Source: Lysobacter_F sp035645555 (GTDB lineage: Bacteria; Pseudomonadota; Gammaproteobacteria; Xanthomonadales; Xanthomonadaceae). From it: a DNA stretch of 19,638 nucleotides. The notes below the pieces were generated by a model. The model ran no database searches, was not told the DNA's origin, and saw only the letters and a program-made list of their open reading frames with translations. Below are positions 14,896 to 19,638 of the stretch, in pieces; the first letter of the stretch is position 1, and each line of letters begins with the position of its first letter. A program made the translations under genes and the position numbers. The DNA is taken from assembly GCA_035645555.1 (NCBI GenBank), contig DASQMI010000049.1, forward strand, positions 1-19,638, written 5' to 3'.

Positions 14896-15930
14896 TCAGC
14901 CGCCCGGATTGAACGTGATGGTGCGGCGGGTGGTGACCTGGCTGCCAACCGGCTGGAAGCGCCAGCGGCGCACCGCGTTGATCGCCTCACGGTCGAAGAT
15001 CCGCGGCGGGGTGGAACGCACCACGCGGGCGGCGCTCACCGAGCCGTCCGGCGCCACGGTGAACTCCACCAGCACCTCACCCGACTGGCCGGCGCGCAGC
15101 GCTTCCGGCGGGTAGCGCGGGGCCGGGGTCGACAGCGCGCGCAGGTCGCTGGCCGACGCGGTCGCGGTCGGCGCCGCGGTCTGCTGCGCCGGGCGGGTTT
15201 CGGCGGCGCGCTGCTCGGCCGCGCGCTGCTCGGCGGCGCGCTGTTCGGCGGCACGCTGCTCGGCGGCGCGCTGCTCCGCGGCCTGGCGCTCGGCCGCCTG
15301 CTGGGCGGCGAGCTGCTGCGCGGCGAGCTGCTGCTGTTGCTGCTGCTGCGCCAGGCGCTGGCGCTCGATCTCCTGCTGGCGCTTGGCCTCCTCCTCGGCG
15401 GTCAGCTTTTCCTGCTCGGCGCGCTGCGCGGCGGCAGTCTGCGCGGCCGTGATGCTGCTCTTCAGGCGCGCCAGCGCCGGGTGCTGGGCGTCGGCCTTCT
15501 CCAGCAGCGCGGTCAGCCGCTGCGCCTCGGCGAAGTCCTCGCGCGCGACGCTCTGCTCGACCGCGATCACCGTCATCGGCAGCAGGTCGGTCAGCGCGCT
15601 GGCCACCGACGGATCGTTCGGCTGCTTGTCGCGCAGCGCGAGGTAGTACTCCACCGCGTTGTCGCCGGCCGGGGCGTACAGGCGGTTCTCGGCGTACGCC
15701 TTGCGCGCGGCTTCGGCCAGCTGCTCCGGCGTCATCGCCGCGACCTTCGCCGACACCGCGTTGGCCGGCGTGACCGCCGTGGTGGTGCCCGCGGCCGGGT
15801 CGGCCGCCTGCTGGGCGTCCGGCTGGTCCTTGCCGCAGCCCGCGAGCGCAAGCGCGACGGTCAGGGCGGCGAGGGCGTGGGTGGTGTAGGACACCCGACG
15901 CACGCGCCGGGACTGGTTTTCGAAACGCAT
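14896..15930 (-). CDS. TonB C-terminal domain lipoprotein with TolA-like coiled coil
   Basis: A 344-residue protein. Residues 1-31 are a lipoprotein signal ending LAGC (Cys32). Residues of about 65-165 are helical and contain a TPR-like stretch (TPEQLAEAARKAYAENRLY, LALRDKQP). A long Gln/Ala/Glu/Arg helix follows (about 170-250), with a polyglutamine run and repeated AAEQR pentapeptides. The C-terminal 80 residues are a TonB domain: APRYPPEALRAGQSGEVLVEF, VAPDGSVSAARVVRS, FDREAINAVRRWRFQP. Classical TonB proteins keep an uncleaved N-terminal helix; here the anchor appears to be lipid, and no ExbB or ExbD gene is adjacent. The ATG at 15930 has a very strong GGGGGAG ribosome site; the ATG 12 codons upstream has none. 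Function as energy transducer is inferred from the domain only. Confidence 0.88.
   Translation of the reverse strand: MRFENQSRRVRRVSYTTHALAALTVALALAGCGKDQPDAQQAADPAAGTTTAVTPANAVSAKVAAMTPEQLAEAARKAYAENRLYAPAGDNAVEYYLALRDKQPNDPSVASALTDLLPMTVIAVEQSVAREDFAEAQRLTALLEKADAQHPALARLKSSITAAQTAAAQRAEQEKLTAEEEAKRQQEIERQRLAQQQQQQQLAAQQLAAQQAAERQAAEQRAAEQRAAEQRAAEQRAAEQRAAETRPAQQTAAPTATASASDLRALSTPAPRYPPEALRAGQSGEVLVEFTVAPDGSVSAARVVRSTPPRIFDREAINAVRRWRFQPVGSQVTTRRTITFNPGG
15196..15300 (-). repeat. Tandem 15-bp repeats encoding AAEQR units
   Basis: About seven copies of a 15-bp unit, in plus-strand form CTGCTCGGCGGCGCG, run from 15196 to 15300 inside the TonB-domain lipoprotein gene. The copies at 15211-15270 differ by only one or two bases, while the outer copies are degenerate. 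Each unit adds five residues (AAEQR) to the coiled-coil spacer, so copy-number change would alter spacer length without a frameshift. Confidence 0.8.
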
Positions 15931-15997
15931 CGTCAACTCCCCCTGGCGTGCGCGACCTACGCGCACGATGTGTTAGGACGCGCCAGCGCGCGCCGTT

Positions 15998-16003
15998 TGT
16001 CAA
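15998..16003 (-). promoter_or_regulatory. Candidate -35 box for the TonB-domain lipoprotein gene
   Basis: The minus strand carries a perfect TTGACA about 68 bases upstream of the lipoprotein ATG, in the 115-bp gap after mnmE. The -10 region is poor: the best reading is TAACAC at 22 bases spacing, or TCCTAA at 19. The hexamer alone is a good match to the sigma-70 consensus in a GC-rich context, but the spacing makes the call uncertain. Confidence 0.35.
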
Positions 16004-16045
16004 GCATACGGACATTCGCCGCCGACGGAAGCGCCCGCCGGCCGC

Positions 16046-17374
16046 CTATTTGCCGATGCAGAAGCTGGCGAAGATGCGCCCCAGCAGGTCGTCGGGATGG
16101 ACGCGCCCGGTGATTTCGCCGAGCGCATCGTGGGCGTGGCGCAGCGCCTCGGCGGCCAGCTCGAGCTGCTCGTGCGCCAGCCGCTGGCGAGCGTCGGCGA
16201 GCGCGGCACCGGCGCGCTGCAGGGCCTCGACGTGGCGCGCGCGCGCGGTGAACGCACCCGCGCCGTCGGCGACGCCGGCCAGCGCGCGCAGGCGCTCGCC
16301 CAGTGCGTCCAAGCCCTGCCCGGTGCGCGCCGACAGCCACAGCGCCTCCGTGCTGGCGGCCGGTAGCGTCGGGAGCAGGTCGGCCTTGTTGTGCAGCCAC
16401 AGCCGCTGCGGCACGCCGGCGACCGCGGCCTCGACCGCCGCGCGGCCGGCGTCGGGAGCGCAGGCATCCAGCACGATCAGCGCGAGGTCGGCGCGGGTCA
16501 GTTCCTCGTGCGCGCGGCGCATGCCTTCGCGCTCGATCGCATCGCCGCCGTCGCGCAGGCCGGCGGTGTCGACCAGGGTGAGCTCCACCCCGCCGACCCG
16601 CACTACTTCGTGCAGCAGGTCGCGGGTGGTGCCGGCGACGTCGGTGACGATCGCGCGTTCGCGCCCGGCCAACGCGTTCAGCAACGAGCTCTTGCCGGCG
16701 TTCGGCGGGCCGACGATCACCGCATGCAGGCCGTCGCGCAGGCGCCGCCCGCGCTCGGCCGCAGCCAACAGCGCGTCGAGATCGTCCGCCGCGCCCGCCA
16801 GCCGCGTCGCCAGCTCGCGGCCGCCGAGCGTCTCGATCGGCTCGTCGGCGAAATCGATCGCCGCCTCCACGTGCACGCGGATCGCCAGCAGCGCTTCGGC
16901 CAGCGCGTCCACGCGGCGCGAGAACTCGCCCTCCAGCGCGCGCCGGGCGGCACGCGCCGCGCGGACATCGGCGGCGGCGATCAGGTCGGCGACTGCCTCG
17001 GCCTGCGCGAGATCGAGCCGGCCTTCGAGGAACGCGCGTTCGGTGAATTCGCCCGGCCGCGCACGCCGCGCGCCGAGCGCGAGGCAGCGGCGCAGCAGCG
17101 CATCCAGCACCGCCGGGCTGCCGTGCGCCTGCAGTTCCACCACGTCCTCGCCGGTGTAGCTCGCCGGCGCAGCGAAATACAGCGCGATGCCGTCGTCAAT
17201 CACCGCACCGTCGGCGTCGCGGAAGCGCGCGTGATGGGCGTGGCGCGCACGTAACCGGCGCGCGCACACGCTCTCGGCGATCGCTCGCGCGTGCGGGCCG
17301 GACAGCCGCACGATGCCGACCCCGCCGGCGCCGGCGGCGGTGGCGATCGCGGCGATGGTGTCGCGGGCGGTCAT
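16046..17374 (-). CDS. mnmE: tRNA uridine-5-carboxymethylaminomethyl(34) synthesis GTPase MnmE
   Basis: A 442-residue enzyme (also called TrmE) that works with MnmG to modify the wobble uridine of certain tRNAs. The N-terminal folate-binding domain begins with DTIAAIATAAGAGGVGIVRLSG and includes PGEFTERAFLEGRLDLAQAEAV (about 107-128). The inserted G domain shows GPPNAGKS (222-229), the TDVAGTTRD switch, DTAG (269-272) and NKAD (329-332). The protein ends in FCIGK, with the family's C-terminal catalytic Cys439. All functional residues are present and the length is typical (about 450). It lies 96 bases downstream of yidC on the same strand with a hairpin terminator between them, so it may have its own promoter. 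Confidence 0.97.
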   Translation of the reverse strand: MTARDTIAAIATAAGAGGVGIVRLSGPHARAIAESVCARRLRARHAHHARFRDADGAVIDDGIALYFAAPASYTGEDVVELQAHGSPAVLDALLRRCLALGARRARPGEFTERAFLEGRLDLAQAEAVADLIAAADVRAARAARRALEGEFSRRVDALAEALLAIRVHVEAAIDFADEPIETLGGRELATRLAGAADDLDALLAAAERGRRLRDGLHAVIVGPPNAGKSSLLNALAGRERAIVTDVAGTTRDLLHEVVRVGGVELTLVDTAGLRDGGDAIEREGMRRAHEELTRADLALIVLDACAPDAGRAAVEAAVAGVPQRLWLHNKADLLPTLPAASTEALWLSARTGQGLDALGERLRALAGVADGAGAFTARARHVEALQRAGAALADARQRLAHEQLELAAEALRHAHDALGEITGRVHPDDLLGRIFASFCIGK

Positions 17375-17442
17375 GGGCGCGGGCGTTGGGATCCCGGTGG
17401 CAATTGTGCCGGCGTTAGCGACGCATCGGCGGCCATAAACGA

Positions 17443-17462
17443 AGCCCGCCGTTCGGCGGGCT
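17443..17462 (-). terminator. Hairpin terminator after yidC
   Basis: An 8-bp perfect inverted repeat AGCCCGCC/GGCGGGCT with a 4-base loop (GTTC on the plus strand), beginning nine bases after the yidC stop on the minus strand. The bases after the stem read TCGTTTATG, a short T-rich tract, so termination may be partial and allow some read-through into mnmE. Confidence 0.7.
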
Positions 17463-17470
17463 CGTCGTCG

Positions 17471-19168
17471 TCAGCTCTTTGCGTCGGCCGCGTATTTGCG
17501 CGTCATCCAGTACTGCTGGGCGAGGCCGAGCGCGGAGTTGGTCACCCAGTACAGCACCAGGCCAGCCGGGAAGAACGCGAACATCACGCCGAAGATGATC
17601 GGCATCAGCTGCAGCATCTTCTGCTGCATCGGGTCCATGCCGGTCATCGGGGTCAGCTTCTGCGTCGCCCACATCAGCGCGATGTTGATCAGCGGCAGCA
17701 CGAAGTACGGATCGCGCGCGGTGAGATCCTGGATCCAGCCCATCCACGGCGCGTGGCGCAGTTCGACCGACTCCGACAGCATCCAGTACAGCGCCAGGAA
17801 CACCGGCATCTGGATCAGGATCGGCAGGCAGCCGCCGACCGGGTTGATCTTCTCCTTCTTGTACAGCTCCATCATCGCCATCTGGAACTTCTGGCGGTCG
17901 TCGCCGTAGCGTTCCTTCAGCTGCTCGATGCGCGGCTGGAACTTGCGCATCTTCGCCATCGAGCGGTACTGCGCCTGCGCGAGCGGGAACATCGCGATGC
18001 GGATCAGCACCACCAGGCCGACGATCGCCCAACCCCAGTTGCCGAACAGGCCGTGCAGCCGGTCGAGCACCCAGAACAGCCAGCCGGCGAGCGTGGCCAT
18101 GGTGTCGAAGCGGCTGAAGTCGACCGCGCGGTTCAGGCCCGGGACGTCCTGCGCCTCGATCTGGTTCACCAGCTTGGGGCCGACCCACAGGCGCGCTTCG
18201 GTCGTCACGCTCTGGCCGGGGGCGACGGTGAATGCTGGGCTGACCGCGCGGATCAGGTAATGCTGCGCGCCGCCGGGGCCGGGCGCGGTGGCCAGCGAGA
18301 ACTCGTTGGCGGCCTGCCGGGGCGGAATCCACGCGGCGAAGAAGTGATGCTGCAGCATCGCGATCCAGCCGCCCTGCACGGTGCCGCGCAGCGCGCAGTC
18401 GTCGCCGAAGTCCTCGTACGCGCAGCGGTTGTACTTGTCCTCCGGGGTGTACCACGCGGCGCCCTGGAAGCTGTACTGCTCGGCGCTCATCGGACCCTTG
18501 CTGGCCAGCTCGCGCGGCACGCGGGCAAGCTGCCGGTACACGAAGCCCTGCCACGCCGCAGCGCCGGCATTGCTCACCCGGTCGCGCACCTGCACGGTGT
18601 AGCCGACGCGGGGGAACACGTATTCGCGGCGCACCACCACGCCGTTGGGACCGCGCCATTCGAACGGCACCACCAGCTCGCGCGCGCCTTCCGGGATGCG
18701 CAGCTCGCTGCCGGTCACCAGCGGCTGGAACGCGCCGGTGTGGGTCGGGGCGGCGGCGCCATTGGCGCCGACCCAGCCGGTCTGGGCAACGAAGTACAGC
18801 GCCGGCTGCGGCGACAGCAGCTGCACCGGCGTGCGGTCGCTCTTGCCGCTCGGATACCTCAGGAGCTCGGCGCGCTGCAGCTCGCCGCCGGTCAGCGTCA
18901 CCCGCAGCACGTCGGTGGTGACGGTGACCGCGCGCGCGGCACCGGCCGGCGTGGCGGCGCTCGCCGCCGGCGCGCCGGGACCGGATGCCGGCACCGTGGC
19001 GGACGCGGCCGGTGCCTCCGGCACCGCGGTCGCCAAGCCGGCCGGAATCGACGCGGCCGCGGCCGGCGCCACCGGGCGCGGCGCGGCCTGCTCCTTGCCC
19101 CACTCCATCCACAACAGGGTCGCCACCATCAGCCAGGCGAAGACGAGCAGGAAGCGGGTCTGGTTCAT
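17471..19168 (-). CDS. yidC: Membrane protein insertase YidC
   Basis: A 565-residue inner-membrane protein that inserts and folds membrane proteins alone or with SecYEG. TM1 is at residues 5-20 (FLLVFAWLMVATLLW). An Ala/Pro-rich linker (about 25-80) leads to the large periplasmic beta domain (about 82-350). The insertase core follows (about 355-560): TM2 WGWAIVGLVVLIRIAMFPL with the conserved groove Arg390, the cytoplasmic coiled-coil loop MAKMRKFQPRIEQLKERYGDD, TM3 PVGGCLPILIQMPVFLALYWM, and TM4-5 ending in LVLYWVTNSALGLAQQYWMTRKYA. Length and architecture are standard for Gammaproteobacteria. It begins 15 bases after rnpA ends, so the two are probably co-transcribed; the usual yidD gene is not between them. 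Confidence 0.97.
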   Translation of the reverse strand: MNQTRFLLVFAWLMVATLLWMEWGKEQAAPRPVAPAAAASIPAGLATAVPEAPAASATVPASGPGAPAASAATPAGAARAVTVTTDVLRVTLTGGELQRAELLRYPSGKSDRTPVQLLSPQPALYFVAQTGWVGANGAAAPTHTGAFQPLVTGSELRIPEGARELVVPFEWRGPNGVVVRREYVFPRVGYTVQVRDRVSNAGAAAWQGFVYRQLARVPRELASKGPMSAEQYSFQGAAWYTPEDKYNRCAYEDFGDDCALRGTVQGGWIAMLQHHFFAAWIPPRQAANEFSLATAPGPGGAQHYLIRAVSPAFTVAPGQSVTTEARLWVGPKLVNQIEAQDVPGLNRAVDFSRFDTMATLAGWLFWVLDRLHGLFGNWGWAIVGLVVLIRIAMFPLAQAQYRSMAKMRKFQPRIEQLKERYGDDRQKFQMAMMELYKKEKINPVGGCLPILIQMPVFLALYWMLSESVELRHAPWMGWIQDLTARDPYFVLPLINIALMWATQKLTPMTGMDPMQQKMLQLMPIIFGVMFAFFPAGLVLYWVTNSALGLAQQYWMTRKYAADAKS

Positions 19169-19183
19169 GCGGGACAGGCAGGC

Positions 19184-19630
19184 TCAGCCGGGACGGGAGT
19201 CCGGCAGGACGTCGGAAGGGGAATCGGGAGACGAAGCGCGCGGCATTGTGCCGGCCGGGGCTCCGGGGGGCAACGCGCCGACCCGCCGCAACAGCTGCGC
19301 CAGCGCCTCGCGCAGCGCATCGCCTGCGGCCTCGCGCGCCGCCGGTCGCGCCACCAGCACGTAATCGCCTGCGGCCAGCCGCGCACGCTGGTGGCGGAAC
19401 GCGTCGCGCAGCACGCGCTTGATGCGGTTGCGCGCGACCGCCCGCGCATCGACCTTGCGCGAGACCGCAAGGCCCAGACGCGCGCCGGCCTCCGGCGCGG
19501 GCGCCGGAAGCCAGTGCAGGGCGAGCAGCGGATGCGCGGCACGCTTGCCGCGCTCGAAGACGCGGTCGAACTCCGCACGCGCGCGGACCCGCGCGTGGCG
19601 CGGCAGGCGGTGGTCGTTCGGGAACCCCAT
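19184..19630 (-). CDS. rnpA: Ribonuclease P protein component
   Basis: A 148-residue basic protein, the protein subunit of RNase P that helps the catalytic RNA remove tRNA 5' leaders. It opens with LPRHARVRARAEFDRVFERGKR and contains the RNR signature in AVARNRIKRVLRDAFR (Arg67, Asn68, Arg69), followed by GDYVLVARPAA. The last 30 residues or so (PPGAPAGTMPRASSPDSPSD...) form a Pro/Ser/Ala-rich tail beyond the conserved fold, making it longer than E. coli RnpA (119 residues). The ATG at 19630 is eight bases from the window edge, so the ribosome site is not fully visible. rpmH is expected just outside. Confidence 0.95.
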   Translation of the reverse strand: MGFPNDHRLPRHARVRARAEFDRVFERGKRAAHPLLALHWLPAPAPEAGARLGLAVSRKVDARAVARNRIKRVLRDAFRHQRARLAAGDYVLVARPAAREAAGDALREALAQLLRRVGALPPGAPAGTMPRASSPDSPSDVLPDSRPG

Positions 19631-19638
19631 GGGCGGCC

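Noticed and set aside
17415..19112. A second minus-strand frame of 565 codons overlapping yidC
   Set aside because: It reads the yidC region in another frame, giving Arg/Gly/Ala-rich sequence without membrane segments, while the yidC frame has the complete insertase.

Overview
The window is a very GC-rich stretch of bacterial chromosome with short gaps, no tRNA or rRNA genes, no mobile elements and no CRISPR array. The right end carries rnpA, yidC and mnmE in the order seen beside the replication origin of many Gammaproteobacteria (rpmH would lie just past the right edge). The YidC, MnmE and TatD sequences, the high GC and the gene set fit Lysobacteraceae/Xanthomonadaceae (a Lysobacter- or Luteimonas-type organism). 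This assignment is an inference from protein character, not from a search.

Layout. 2-313 (+) is the C-terminal end of a LysR-type regulator. 367-1215 (+) is a predicted lipoprotein with a methyltransferase fold, followed by an RluE-type pseudouridine synthase (1280-1816, +). 2017-3147 (+) is a soluble receiver/histidine-kinase protein. It converges on a small basic one-helix membrane protein (3161-3565, -), which diverges from a PiuC-type Fe(II)/2-oxoglutarate oxygenase (3701-4381, +). HrpB helicase (4392-6899, -) and TatD nuclease (7048-7842, +) diverge from a shared 148-bp region. TatD meets, tail to tail, a three-gene minus-strand unit (10299 down to 7846): a YadG-type ATPase, a YadH-type permease overlapping it by ATGA, and a FRG-domain protein.

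From 10390 on the plus strand come a ferredoxin-NADP reductase, then a probable operon of an exported alpha/beta-hydrolase peptidase and a NatAB-like ABC exporter (11356-14808). That operon ends at a bidirectional hairpin terminator facing a TonB-domain lipoprotein (14896-15930, -). mnmE, yidC and rnpA fill the rest on the minus strand, with a hairpin terminator after yidC.

How they work together. Most genes are housekeeping: tRNA modification (MnmE), tRNA 5' processing (RnpA), membrane-protein insertion (YidC), rRNA pseudouridylation (RluE) and electron transfer (FNR). The accessory flavour lies in two small transporter units, one with a FRG-domain partner and one with a secreted peptidase. 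I see no clear case for a large new defence or biosynthetic system. The most informative oddities are a 28-bp repeat of the 3' end of the FNR gene in the next intergenic gap with only synonymous differences, a methyltransferase fold behind a lipoprotein signal, a lipoprotein-anchored TonB with expandable 15-bp repeats, the FRG gene, and the absence of yidD between rnpA and yidC.

There is no gene-free stretch longer than about 220 bases. The largest gaps are 1817-2016 (no convincing site found) and 11140-11355 (holds the FNR tail repeat). Very long open frames lie opposite most real genes here; they follow from the GC-rich codon bias and were discarded.
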